DNA from: Zygnema circumcarinatum
Lineage: Eukaryota > Streptophyta > Zygnematophyceae > Zygnematales > Zygnemataceae
NCBI GenBank assembly: GCA_037447605.1
Contig: CM074810.1
Coordinates: 3,844,973 to 3,889,972, forward strand
DNA length: 45,000 bases
Direction: 5' to 3'
The position numbers and the translations under genes are program-made. Under the pieces are notes generated by a model that did not search any database, was not told the origin of the DNA, and saw nothing but the letters and a program-made list of their open reading frames with translations. Shown piece by piece: positions 33,722-44,768 of this stretch (positions are counted from its first letter, which is position 1; every line of letters begins with the position of its first letter).

Positions 33722-35007
33722 GGAGAGGCGAGGCGACGTGCAGCAGGAGACGGATCCGGCTGTGGCCCTCTGCATGTCCATGTTTGTTACACGCTGTTCG
33801 GGTTAAAGCCATTCTTTCCCGTCCTGTTGCCAGTTCAGCATAAGCAGTTGCCAGCCCTCCCCGGCATAGAACTGCCTTCCGTCCACCCTCAAATTCCATT
33901 CTTTCCATTTTACACATAGACAGCCTCAGTTCTACAGCGCTGGACCAGCCCGTACATAGCGTACGGACACGTTTGGCATTTGGTACGGTACGGATACTCT
34001 TGTACCTGGTTGTACCTTTGCAAGGTTGACTGCGGTAACGGTTTCGGTACCGTACAGTTTTTCCCCGACTTCCTTACGGACCGGTGCGAGGTACTGCCTC
34101 TAGACTGCGTATGCCACGTCAGGCGGACGGCTTCGGGGGACCACCTTATCCTGAAGCAGTACTGGTGGCCCCTCGAGGAAGATGAGAGCCTGGTACGGCT
34201 TCCGCGAAAAGGCTGCGCTCGTTGACAGGGGCCGCCTTGCGGAGTACTGTTTGCGGACTGCGCGAGGCAGAAGGGTGGCGCACCCGCCACGTGGCGCCTC
34301 TCGCACTTGCGACGTGCCACGTGGCACTCGCCCCGCCGCTCCCCGCCCGCCGCCACGCGTCGGGCCGCGGGCCGTCCCTTCGCCCCTCCGCCGCCGCTGC
34401 AGCAGGCGCCATGGCGGCACGGCGCTGAGGGAGGAGCCTGCCCGCCCCCCGCGGCTTCACTTCCCCCCCCCCCAACTCTCTTTCTTTCTCACTCTCTCTC
34501 TCCCCCTCCCCCCCCCTCCCCCCCCCTCCCGCTCTCTCTCTCTCTCTTCTGCGCTCTCTCTATCCCCGGCCCTCCCTCTTTCTGGATAGTGATCGCTTTC
34601 TCTCCTCCTGAGAATCTGTCGCTCGCTCTCCGCAGGCGCCTCGTGTGAGAGGGGAGCGCTCGTCTGCGGCGGGAGAGGGAGAGAGAGGCTCTCCCTCTCG
34701 CGCCTACTCCCGAGGAAGCTGCCAGAGCTCCATAATGGCTGCGGCCTGTGAGGCAGGGGGGGCAAGTGGAAGCTGCAGCAAGGAGAGAGGAAGGCTTAGA
34801 TAGGGGAGGAGAAAGAAAGAGAGTGGGTGGGAGAGAGGAGTGAGAGAGAGAGAAAGTGAGAAAGGGAGGGAGGGAGGGAGAGCGAGGAGGTTGCCATGGC
34901 GGCAGCGGTAGCGCGGCCTGCGTCTCGGCGGCTGGCAGAAATAGTGCCCTCCAACGTGGTTGCAGATGTGGGTCCCCTCTCCTTTGCTGTCGCTTCCTCG
35001 ACCTGCC
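33607..35007. promoter_or_regulatory. Divergent COQ10/PDK intergenic region with G-box palindromes
   Basis: The 1.4-kb region separates two genes for mitochondrial proteins transcribed away from each other. It contains CCACGTGG at 33613-33620, 34287-34294 and 34317-34324, the last two 30 bp apart. CACGTG cores bind bZIP and bHLH factors in plants (established). Other contents: a GA run (33683-33730), a cluster of TACGG/GTACGG words (33960-34080), and a C-rich C/T tract (34460-34560) on the PDK side. No third gene is supported. Confidence 0.5.
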
Positions 35008-38000
35008 ATGTGGCGAGCTCTGCTACTTACACGTGGCAGTGCGGGGGTGCAGATTTATCGCTATTCGTTCAAGAAGCAGACAGGTGTCAGCCTCAAGGTG
35101 AGCGGCGGTACCTGCGCGTTATTTAGGGTCAGAGTGGGCGAAAAAATTGCTTCTCAAATGTAGTTAACATTTGCTTGTTCTGCTCTGCACTTCATCGCAA
35201 GGTTAAGGGGGCAATGAAAGTTAAGATTAGGGAAGTTAGGGTTATTGAATGTCATGGTCAGAGGAAAGCGGGGCTCGACGGAGTAAAGGGAAGGGGTGCG
35301 AGAGAGAGGGGACATAGGGACGGAGAGGGTGAAGAGAGAGGACGAGGGAGAGCTAATAAAAGTGAAATTAACATCCTTTTGGGACCCTTTATCTTGGGGG
35401 GGGCGACGCAGTATATGATGGCCCACGGCGCTTATCCCACCGAGCGAAACCTTTTACTTTCTGCGCAATTTTTGCAGCATGAATTGCCTGTTCGGCTCGC
35501 TCACAGGGTCACAGAGCTCGAAAATTTACCGTACGGACTTTCAACAAAGTCGCCTGTACTGAAGGTGTGGGCTCAATGCACCTCGCTGACTGCAGCTTTA
35601 ATTACTTTTCGTTAGCCGGTTGCTTTACTTAATGATAGTTTCAGTCAGCTTATACAGAGGTCAAGGATGAAACTGATTCCAAGGGTCTATGGGTTTGTCA
35701 GGTTCGGGATTGGTATGTCGACTCTTTTAAGGATATTCGGAGCTTTCCAGAGATCCGTGGCAGCCCTGACGAGCTGCGGTTCACTGAACTCATTCATCAG
35801 ATAAAAATGCGGCACAATAATGTCATGCCCACGGTGCGAATCAACACACGGAAACCCTAAGTAACAGAAGAAGGAGAAGAAAGTAGTAGAGAGAAGAAGG
35901 AATGGGAAGGGAAAGGGAAAGGAAAGGGAAAATCATGAGAATAGGGAAGAGTTAGCAGTATCTCTGTCCCTTCATCTCTCTCTTGCTTTCTCTCTCTCCC
36001 TCTCTCTCTTGGACTCTCTCCCATTCCCGCCCTTCTTTCTTTTTTCTTGAACCACCTAAGTTTGAAGTGGGATGTTCTGCAGATGGCTATGGGTATAAGT
36101 GAGCTGAAGCAGGACCTTGGGCAGAAGGTCGGCCTTGACAATCTTCCAGAGATTCATCAGTTTCTGGTTAGTTTCAGGGTTTCTCTCTCCTCTCCCGTTT
36201 TCGGTCCCTTGCTCTCTCTCCCTCCCGTGCCTATCGCTCGACATATTTTCCGTTAATTTTCACTTTCACCAACTCCCTCGCTCCCTTTCTTTTCTCCTTC
36301 GTCTTCTACTTTCCCTCGTCCTCCCTATTTGTCTTCCTCTCCCTCTCTCCTCTCCCTCCCCTTGGACCACCCCCTCATCCTCTTCCTTGTAAAATCTGGC
36401 CGTCGCTGATTCCGTCAAACGGTGGAGGGTTCGCAGGACCGCTTTTACATGTCTCGAATAGGAATTCGCATGCTCATTGGTCAGTGGCGCTTTTCTTCCT
36501 CCCACGAGATAGATAAAGCAGACGAAATCCATCTTTTATTTTTTCATGAGGAAGCTTTCGACTTTTTCCATTAGAACTGTCGCTACCCATCGCCAACATA
36601 TGTTGGAGATTGGGTCGAATTTGATTGGAGATTCATGATATAGAAATAGAATTATAAGACGAGTTTTGAAGCATAGGATAGCGATCTGTATAGTTGAATT
36701 GTCCAAGTGTGACGAGATTTTAATCTTGCTATCTCTTTATGCGTAATACGATATTGCATATTCCATAGCTTGCCGGGAATATGTTTTCCCGAGATGTCAA
36801 CCAAGTCGCCTTCAGCTTGATTCAACTTAGGCGAAGAAAACTGTTACATAACATCAAACCCATGGTATTGTTGTGGACAGGGCAGCACGTTGCTCTGCAT
36901 CAACCCTCCCCTCCTCCGGGTTACATCGGGTATGGCTCGTTTTCCACCCCAGACCTCATGTTTGTTCTTTAAGACAGCTTTGAAAGCTTCATAAGTTCTG
37001 AATGTCAACATATTGAGGATTTTTAGGTTGTGATCTGCTTTTTGGGCTGTTCCAGTCTCATCTGCACACGAGTATCTCCAGTAGAAGTGGCGCAAAATGC
37101 CATCGATGATGCTCGGTCTGCATGCATGAGGACGTACGGATCTGCCCCAGATGTGCACATCTATGGGGACCCGCACTTCCACTTTGCGTAAGTTTCTTCC
37201 GTCCATATGACGTTGAATCCCACCAACCATAGCATTAAAGAACTTTAAGGGCACCTAGCATTCGCAGGAGACCCTAAGGACAGGAGCTTTTTATCAATCC
37301 CAAACTTTGCAGATACTCTGACTGCCTGGATAGCTCTGGCAACCTTAGAAATGCAACAACCTTAGAAACGGGAAACCCTAGTATTTCAAATCCTTAGTTT
37401 TTAAAAAGCACAGAAGCTTCGGACAGTTTTGGGCAGCTTTAATTTGATTTCTCTTGAGACGAGGAGGGTTTGCATGGCGAGGAGATTTTGCCAGGATTTT
37501 TTGCAAGATCTTGAATCGTGTGGGATTTCCAAATGAAATGATGATGATGATGATGATGAGATGTGAGCACCAACGGAGACTATTGGTGATGTTGGGTGCG
37601 AGCGCAGATATGTGCCGACCCATCTCCACCAGATGCTCTTCGAGCTGGTGAAGAACTCCCTCCGAGCGGTCCAAGAGCGCTTCATGGATGCAGACCACGA
37701 CGCGCCGCCCATTCGAGTCGTTGTGGCGGACGGCATAGAAGATGTCACCGTGAAGGTACACCCTCCTCTCTCCCCCCTTTTAGGGTTTTTAGGGTTTTTC
37801 GAATATTCACAGGGACGTGGCTCAAATGTTGCGCTCATTTTTCGTCCCGATTCATGCGTTCGGGGTAGGGTTGGGTTCAGTCCTTTGAGCTCTTCATTTG
37901 GTGTGCAGACAGTCGGTAGGAGAACAGAAACGGGTGTTGAAACAGCCTGCATAGAACTGCTTGCTGTTGTCCTTGCTCGCGTGGAAACTAAAGCTCTTCT

Positions 38001-38769
38001 TCGCAGCCACCAAAAGTTTCATAGGCTCGACGATGGAAGGAGCTGTTGGGATTTCTGGAGTTTTCAGGTTTTCTAGGTTTCTAAGGAGAGAGGAGGAATG
38101 AAGGAGAAGTTGAGTGCTGGTTTTCATCTTGCAGATATCGGACGAGGGGGGTGGTATCCCGCGAAGTGGTCTGCCAAAAATCTGGACCTACCTTTATAGT
38201 ACGGCCAAGTCGCCTGTAGCAGAAGGCCAAATACAAGATATGCCCAATGTCATGTAAGACAATCGACGCCATAACTTTCCTCCCTTGCTCTCACTCTCTT
38301 TCCTCCTTGTTCAGTGCTCTTTCTCCCCATTCATCGTTTCCCATTCTCCCAACTTTCCTTAACCCGTCCTACCCTTCCCCACTGTTTCTCCTATCTCTTC
38401 ATTCACATTACTTTCCAAAACATCTTCTCGCTCCTTCTCCTCACCTCCTCTCTCTACTCTATCATGCTACACTCTTCACTTCACACTCCGCCTTCCTCCC
38501 ACCCGAGTTTCCCTCTCCTTCCCTTAGTGATTCTGCCCACCCGTTAGCAACACTGAAATTCATCAGACCTTCATATTGTCTTCTGAGCCTCGTGTGGAGA
38601 CGCGTGCATGCATGTCCCCAGGGCCGGGTACGGGTACGGCCTCCCCATCAGCCGGCTGTACGCGCGCTACTTCGGGGGCGACCTGCAGGTCGTGTCCATG
38701 GAGGGCTACGGCACGGACGTGTACCTCCACCTCAACCGCCTCGGCAACGTGCAGGAGCCCCTGCCTTAG
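35008..38769 (+). CDS. PDK: Mitochondrial pyruvate dehydrogenase kinase, plant type
   Basis: Phosphorylates and so inactivates the E1 subunit of the mitochondrial pyruvate dehydrogenase complex. Ten exons: 35008-35097, 35412-35564, 35702-35833, 36083-36166, 36437-36479, 36881-36929, 37056-37187, 37608-37755, 38135-38253 and 38622-38769 (stop TAG), 365 aa, almost the same length as plant PDK. Conserved blocks: [32 protein letters not shown], His119 in KMRHNNV, the N-box with Glu240 and Asn244 in [15 protein letters not shown], the G1 box [10 protein letters not shown] (from Asp280) and the lid [19 protein letters not shown], ending VQEPLP. All GHKL ATPase residues are present, so it should be active. 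An in-frame ATG at 34966 would add 14 residues. All introns are GT-AG. Confidence 0.96.
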
Positions 38770-39719
38770 CCAGCCCTCATGCAGGGCGTGCATGCATACA
38801 TGCATACATGTATGGCTGGCTGGCTCGCCCGTGTGGGCTTTAGGGCACCGCTCTATAATGTAGTGCGGCCAATGCGCCACGCGGATGGGTGGACTGGCCC
38901 CTCTCTCTATGTTCGCTGGTCCGTGAGGAACGGGCGGCTGGCCGTTGCACGCAGTGTTAGAAGGAGCCCATGTGTCCATTCAGCCTTTAACCGGATAGGC
39001 CTCCCTCCCTCCCTCCATAAATAATAAGCCGATCCTTCCCTTTCTTCCCTCCTTTGCTACACCCTTTGCCGAGCTGTCGGGTCCACCAACCAACCATGGC
39101 CGCCCGCCCGCCGGCCCGCCCAGCGCCACTGCGCACGCGCCCCTAAAGTAAAAGTATTTAAAGTTTTAAAGTATTTGGCTTCCCAAAAAAACAAACTGTC
39201 AGAACCAGTTTCTCAAAATGAAACCTTATATTTGTGAACACGATTCATTTTGAGAAATGAGAAATGGATTTCTATTTTTTTTTCTCAATACAATTTTTAT
39301 GGAGAAACAATTGAACGTTTAACAATTACTTATCGTTCGTGTTCAATTTGAATTTTCCTTGGGTCCATCGATCAACAATGAGATTTTTCGGTTGTTCGTA
39401 CAGAAATTGTTGATAGGCTTGCGGGCAGAGCTGTACAAAAAAAGTTAGGCCCGGGTTAACCGGATCATCGCACGGATGAAACGTGCCGAAGATTGGAATC
39501 CCACCGTGTGACCAAACCAATGGTGTCTTTGAACTTTTTCCTTCACACTTTTCGCTTTCTTACATCGAAAAAGTTTCGGCCTCGAGTGTTCAAAGTTCAA
39601 CCCTGTTCAATAAGAAATTGAAAATTGAGAAATTACGTAAACTCGTTTCTCAATTTCTCAACCTGTTCGGTTTTACAGTACCGCCCGTCCACCACCACGT
39701 GGCGCCCTCTGTCTGGCGA
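38770..39719. other. Intergenic region downstream of PDK
   Basis: No gene supported. Just after the PDK stop there is a short GCATACAT repeat (about 38788-38815) and a CCCT run (39001-39016). From 39160 the sequence turns AT-rich with several TTTCTCAAAATG-like words, possibly an old repeat. A CCACGTGG lies at 39695-39702, just before the hAT target duplication at 39720. Confidence 0.6.
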
Positions 39720-39794
39720 GTCGTGATTAGGGATGGATTAGTTACGACTATATAATATATATTATATTATACAACTGTGACGACTAGGTAAAGG

Positions 39795-40695
39795 CTGATA
39801 TACAGGCCTCTTCAAATAGGGGATTTCGGCTTAAGATAGGGGACTGTCCCCTAACTTGGTTTTGTAAAAACACGTAAATATGGACTGTACGGACGAAACC
39901 GTGCACGTACGGACGAGAATTTTGTGGAGACCTTACTTCATCATTTCCCAACACTGCTACCGTCGAGTCTGATTTTTTAGTAATTGGATGGGAGAAAGAC
40001 GAGTTTCGAAAGAGGTTGACAGACTTTTCATTGGAAGGCATTCTTCACTGCAAACAGTTTGATAGTTTGACCGCTTTTCGAGGGTCTCTTTGAGTAGTTT
40101 GCATCACTTCTATAGCTGTCTTGATCAGCCTAAAACTCCTAAGGGAGTGGGACCATTTTTCATTTCATTTCTAATTTTAGTTCCTATTTCAGTTTTTCTT
40201 TTGTGACTACACCTAGAATTTCAGAGGTTATGATTTGGAATAGAGTTTTTGTGAGGAAATTTCAAGACTATGATAGATTCTAAAGTGATACTTGGAGTAA
40301 TTAATGATGGATGGAAAAGGAAATAGAGAGCTTAGGATTGGATCTACAAAGTTTCAGTGCAATTGGGTTTTTGAATAAGCAACTATATGTTGTGATTGCC
40401 AAATGCACAGTTGTTCTAATTGATTGGTAAAATTTACCAATCTATAAGAGTCGAAGAGGTTGCACCAGTTTTTAAAGCCGTGTTGTTATACCAACAAGTA
40501 AAGTTCATATACATCATTGCTATCGTGGTTGCAAATGCAATTCATTTCCATTTTGTTTTTAACCAAAAAAATGCTTTTTTGGGGCTTGTGTGGTATTTAA
40601 GTTGAAATCACGTAAACTAATCTCAAAATCTTACATAAATAAGCTATTTACGATATTTAGGGGATCTCCCCTATTTGAAGAGGCCTGCTGATATA
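39795..40695. mobile_element. Inner hAT-type MITE (885 bp) nested in the outer element
   Basis: The 8-bp target duplication CTGATATA is exact at 39795-39802 and 40688-40695. The element is 39803-40687 with perfect 21-bp terminal inverted repeats beginning CAGGCCTCTTCAAATAGGGG (39803-39823 and 40667-40687). CAGG ends plus an 8-bp duplication indicate hAT. The interior is AT-rich with no transposase. Near the left end there is a further palindromic motif AGGGGACTGTCCCCT. Confidence 0.9.
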
Positions 40696-41235
40696 TATTA
40701 ATTTACAACGCCTTTACAACATGTGCGATTAGATGCGGTCTAAATACTATTTATGCCGATTGTGCCTATCTTGGCAGAACGCGGCGGGCGAAAACCGGAC
40801 AAGCGCATTTTGCAACTTATTTGGCATGGCAAGATAAGTGGGGTTAAGGGAATTTCTTGAGCTAGTTGCGAGGAGTCTTTGTCACGACTTTTCATGGCGT
40901 CGAAATGGCGAGTGGTGATGAAGGGTTGTGTTGGTGCTGTGGAGTGCACTGCGGCATAGAGCGAGGATCCGGGGATTAGGAAGTGCAGCCTTGTGAAAGG
41001 CGTAGGATCACGAAGATGTTCCCACCGTGAGTTTGGATTCGATCGCGCCAAGAGCCCTTCCTTGGGGGCTCTCCTCCCCTGTCCTCTCCTCGGCTAGTCT
41101 CTTAGCTAGGCTTCTAGTTATCATTGGTCATTGGGAGGGATGTAAGGCAGGATAGAACAAGATGGTAGCTTGGCATAGTGACAGCAAAGGGAAAACAGGA
41201 CTCAACTTAGATAAAGGTTGTATTTTGGAAAGTCA

Positions 41236-41258
41236 CCCCAGCCAGCGGTTGGCTGGGG
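41236..41258. repeat. Perfect hairpin inside the outer hAT element
   Basis: CCCCAGCCA (41236-41244) and TGGCTGGGG (41250-41258) form a 9-bp perfect stem with a 5-nt loop. Confidence 0.8.
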
Positions 41259-42024
41259 ATTGTCATTACAATGAAAGTATCTTCTCACTGAAATCTTTGT
41301 CTGGCTGGGCTGAATGGGACGTCTAAATGCTATCAGCAAGAAGACTCTTTCTCTCTCTCTCTCTCTCTCTCTATGGCATGGAACTCTCTCTCTCTCACAC
41401 TTAGCATCTGTTGCTGGAACTGAAGAGGAAGAAGAGAAGAACAAGACAACAAACCACACAGCAAATACAAATACTAAGCCCAGCACTAAAAGACAAACTA
41501 GCATCACTGACATCCCATCTACTTAACACTGACAATAGATCTTGAGCCTTAGCAGTGACAGTCCCTGATTGGCCAACTGCCCACTGAGAGGCCTGACTGA
41601 CTACGTGAGGCCTTCTGATAGGTCAACAAATGACAATCGGCGGCATTATGCGGCGCTTCCGAGTGCGCCTTGCTGGATGGTGTGTTGTTCCGTGGGCCGC
41701 CAACACATGGCGCCGCCTTCTCGCATTCTCCGTCGGCAGCTCCTGGATTACTCCGGTCCGTGACACTGAAGAGGCATATGTCAAGTACAACTGAACTGAC
41801 GCGGATCCGTCGAGCGCAGCTCCGTTACGCTACAACGCCAACGCCAAAACGACCTAATTTTGGTATGGTACGAGTACGGTCGTACGGTCGTTAATTGTTC
41901 AAAACGAGTGGGTATAATATATGTAATAAAGTGTTTTACTTTGTAATATATTACTAATTTTAAACCCGTTGTAAAGTATATAATATATTCGGAATTTATA
42001 ACGCGGGCCATCCCTAGTCGTGAT

Positions 42025-42933
42025 ATTGACCTCCCGCGGTTGGTCCCGCCCCCAACTGAAGGCCACCATCCGCGGGCCGTGGTTGAATTTCTCCGTACAG
42101 TGCGACGACTTCTGCGCTAATAACGACAAAGTCCTTGTCAAGTTTGTCGCACGCGTCCAGAAGATACGACCGAGGCCGTCTCGCTCCGCTAGTGGACAAA
42201 GAACACAGAGACGGCCAGGGCGGCGACCTTTGGCAGGTAGCGTCGGGGCGCGTCGGCTGCTCGGCCGTTGGACGATAACTGTTGCCGTTTGGAGGCACGC
42301 GCGCGCGTGCACAGAGAAACGACGAACATGGAGACAGGGGACAGCGCGTGCGGCCGAAGGGGAACTAAAACAAAACAGGCCGCGCGCATGGACAAGGAGC
42401 CGCCGCTTCCCTGCGCTTGGCTGCATGGAGCGGTGGGCTGGCTGGGCCTCTCTCTACGGCGCTTGCCTGCTCGCTTGCAGGTTGAAATGGGCTCGCTCTA
42501 CGCAGCTCCGTTCTGTGTTCACTTGATGGCGTCGCCGCCATGGGGCCAATGCCAATGCAAGCCCATTTTTTTAAACAAGGAGTTCCTTAATAGTAACAAG
42601 CTATCGTCTATTTCTTTCACTCATCATTGCATTCCCCGAACACATGTACACATGAGGGGCAACCACGATGATCGCATCGCCATATGGGAATTGAAGCACC
42701 TCACTATGGCTATGCCGCAAACGACCCAAACAAGGCGCTGATTGAAGAGGGACCGGAGAGACTGGAGGATGAAGCATCTTCGACGCATGGCGGGCACTCA
42801 GAGCGACTTGCTCCCCTCCCTCTGCTTCTGCAACAGGGAGGTGTCGCAACCCTCACACCCTTGAGCGATTAAAAAGGGTGTGAAGCCCTTCAATAGCTCG
42901 AGACGCTGAACAAAACCCAAACTCTTACGATCG
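42025..42933. other. Region between the hAT element and the unknown 42.9-kb gene
   Basis: GC-rich near 42030-42500 and open in several frames on both strands, none with a recognisable domain. One minus-strand frame (42298 to 42014) ends exactly at the stop formed by the target duplication and hAT end. The stretch 42720-42870 has two plausible acceptor sites and could hold a further exon of the neighbouring minus-strand gene. Confidence 0.5.
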
Positions 42934-43596
42934 CTAAAACCGTTCATCTTGAGAACTGCGCTCACCCAGCTCCCTCCTCCCATGCAAGTGCTCGAACCGC
43001 ATTGTGTGATACAGGATGTTCTTGACCAGCGCAGCGCTGCCCTGATCCAGCCCCTCCACAAGCTTCGGAAACTCTCTCTCCCCTGCCCATATTCTGGCGG
43101 CCGCGTCCGCAATCATCCACCCATCGTCCTGCATAGCCTCCATGGCGGCCGCCACTCGCGCTCGGTACGCCCCCTGCTCGCTCCATGGAACGAAGCCGAT
43201 CGCTTCAAGGGTGCGGTCCAACCTCCTCACCACCTCTCCAATAGGAGGCACATCGTGCATAGCCATGTGAGCCTCGTTGTCAGTTGGTTCCGAAGAACAA
43301 GGCTCAAACTCGTGCCCCATACTTGTACTTTTTGGAGCTGCAACTCCTCCATGGCCTTCTTCGGATCTTATTCCTCCATCCGTCTCCTTCTTCGATGCGT
43401 CCGCCTCTGCTTCTTCATTTCCATGACCGTGTCTTTGCGGCTGCTCCGCTGAACCCTCGGCCTTAATGGTTTCGGGCACTCGTCTGTCGTCGCCAGAGCC
43501 ATCGATGGGCTTCGTCTTGATAGGAACTGCTTCAGAAAGTTGCCACGAGTCTTTCTCCCATTGGAAGACACTCGGCACTCCGCACTCTGCTCCCAT
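42934..43596 (-). CDS. Hypothetical protein, 220 aa
   Basis: Not recognised. An ATG-initiated open frame without introns in this model. The first ~110 residues are hydrophilic (Lys, Glu, Gly, His-rich) and look disordered. The second half reads like a small helical domain: PPIGEVVRRLDRTLEAIGFV, then YRARVAAAMEAMQDDGWMIA and ALVKNILYHTMRFEHLHG. A possible donor GTGAGC occurs after the codon for Leu in GRRELG, so the C-terminus may be spliced to an exon near 42.8 kb. It could also be the 3' part of the gene that starts at 44768. Frame preference and helix pattern suggest it is real, but I have no family match. Confidence 0.5.
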   Translation of the reverse strand: MGAECGVPSVFQWEKDSWQLSEAVPIKTKPIDGSGDDRRVPETIKAEGSAEQPQRHGHGNEEAEADASKKETDGGIRSEEGHGGVAAPKSTSMGHEFEPCSSEPTDNEAHMAMHDVPPIGEVVRRLDRTLEAIGFVPWSEQGAYRARVAAAMEAMQDDGWMIADAAARIWAGEREFPKLVEGLDQGSAALVKNILYHTMRFEHLHGRRELGERSSQDERF

Positions 43597-44055
43597 TTAA
43601 GAGACATTTGTTCGTCCAAGAATCATGAACTGCTCATATTCTCGTCACAAATAAAGGAAATGCCTACTCAAAATAGAGGTTCACATAAATCAAAGGGAAA
43701 CTTTGGAGCAAGTGGTGGAAAAAAAAAGAAATGGACAACCCTGATTTTTAAAGCACGTGCAAAGAAGGACAAAGAATATTTACTGAGAAAAATGGATTAA
43801 ATGCATGTCCAACGTTTTCTTTTGCTAACATTTTCTGTTTGCAGTTCTATCCATCCAGAGGGTTGTCTGCATTAGTCTGACCACTGCTCACCATAGGCCA
43901 ACCATGTCGTTGAGCTGGCCCTCTCAGGTAGAACAGTGGTCCCACTCAAAAGTAATGCTTTTCAAAAGCTTCAAAGGGTGTTTAGCAGTTTGAGCTATAT
44001 ACTCACACATTGCGAATGTGAGGCGAACACTACCACATCCTCAAAATGGCATGGA
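43597..44055. other. Short region between two unknown minus-strand genes
   Basis: AT-rich, with no supported gene. It could be an intron or 3' flank if the two neighbouring candidates form one transcript. Confidence 0.5.
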
Positions 44056-44768
44056 TTAGATTGACATGCCTGCAAAAAAGGCTTGCAACCTCTTCTCCAC
44101 CATTCTCTTGCAGTCTCCGCCTGTCGTTCGGAGTTCCAGTTCCACTTTCCTGTGCGTCTTTCTCTTGTCGAGGATGAAGAAGGGCAAGCGCTGCACGGCA
44201 GCTGCAGGATACGCTGTCATTGGAGGGCTCACAGCATCGACTAGTTCTAAGAGTTTCTGCATTGAACTCTCGTTTGCGAGCGCTTCTTCAGAAGCTGTTG
44301 CAGAACTGCCATGATGGAGGACCACCTTGTCTCCCAAAAGACTTATAACATCAACAAGGAGAGGATGGTTTATCTCTTTTCTCCGCTTCTGAGGGACGGA
44401 AAATTTGTGGATGAATTTCCTTTGAGCTGCTTCGCACTGTGAGAATCTCACTGAAATAGGAAATCGGCTCTGGAAAGTTCTTAATTCTGAATGGAACGAG
44501 TTGCTTTTGCTTGCATACGACCACTCTGGTGCGAAGTCTGCAGTGCTGTGAAGGAGGGGACGAGGGAGACGCGGAGAGAAGAAATTGTTCTTAGCATGTT
44601 TGAGAAGAAAGATGGCTTGCTTGGAGAATGACCTGCATCGCTGTGGCATGCTTTCTCACGGGCGAGAGAGAGAGAGCGAGAGAGAGAGACACGGAGCGAG
44701 GGGGGTTCAGAATTCACTCCCCGAAACTGAATTCGCGGTGCGGTGCCGAATCGAAGCGCTATCGCCAT
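44056..44768 (-). CDS. Hypothetical protein, 205 aa, possible organelle presequence
   Basis: Not recognised. Best model has two exons, 44768-44633 and 44537-44056 (stop TAA), joined through a GT-AG intron in phase 1. The N-terminus MAIALRFGTAPRIQFRGVNS is basic, low in acidic residues and has a Ser/Arg stretch after it, like a mitochondrial or plastid presequence. The rest is basic with a conserved-looking tail LPFFILDKRKTHRKVELELR then KRMVEKRLQAFFAG. I see no known domain. The start is supported by an upstream telobox (44904-44913) but not otherwise. The longer frame from 44649 without the intron is the alternative. Confidence 0.45.

Larger units (their letters stand above)
39720..42024. 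mobile_element. Outer hAT-type non-autonomous transposon (2,289 bp)
   Basis: The 8-bp target duplication GTCGTGAT is exact at 39720-39727 and 42017-42024. Between them the element runs 39728-42016 with terminal inverted repeats TAGGGATGG at 39728-39736 and CCATCCCTA at 42008-42016. An 8-bp duplication with TAGGGATG-type ends is the signature of the hAT superfamily. The subterminal parts are AT-rich on both sides. No transposase frame is present, so it would depend on another copy. It carries a second hAT inside it, a CT microsatellite (41346-41397) and a perfect hairpin (41236-41258). Confidence 0.8.

Noticed and set aside
33188-33781. 197-codon minus-strand frame overlapping COQ10 exon 1
   Set aside because: Low-complexity shadow in another frame; the frame ending HEERRVIG joins to the COQ10 domain in phase.
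34896-35126. Plus-strand frame starting at an ATG 112 bp upstream of PDK
   Set aside because: Different frame from PDK exon 1; the PDK frame gives the conserved KKQTGVSLK, so this one is a shadow.
39160-39700. AT-rich segment with inverted TTTCTCAA-like words, possible further MITE
   Set aside because: The arms match only partly and I could not find a target duplication.
42020-42526. 168-codon plus-strand frame at the right edge of the hAT element
   Set aside because: Arg-rich GC-driven frame in a region open in several frames; starts at the element boundary and shows no domain.
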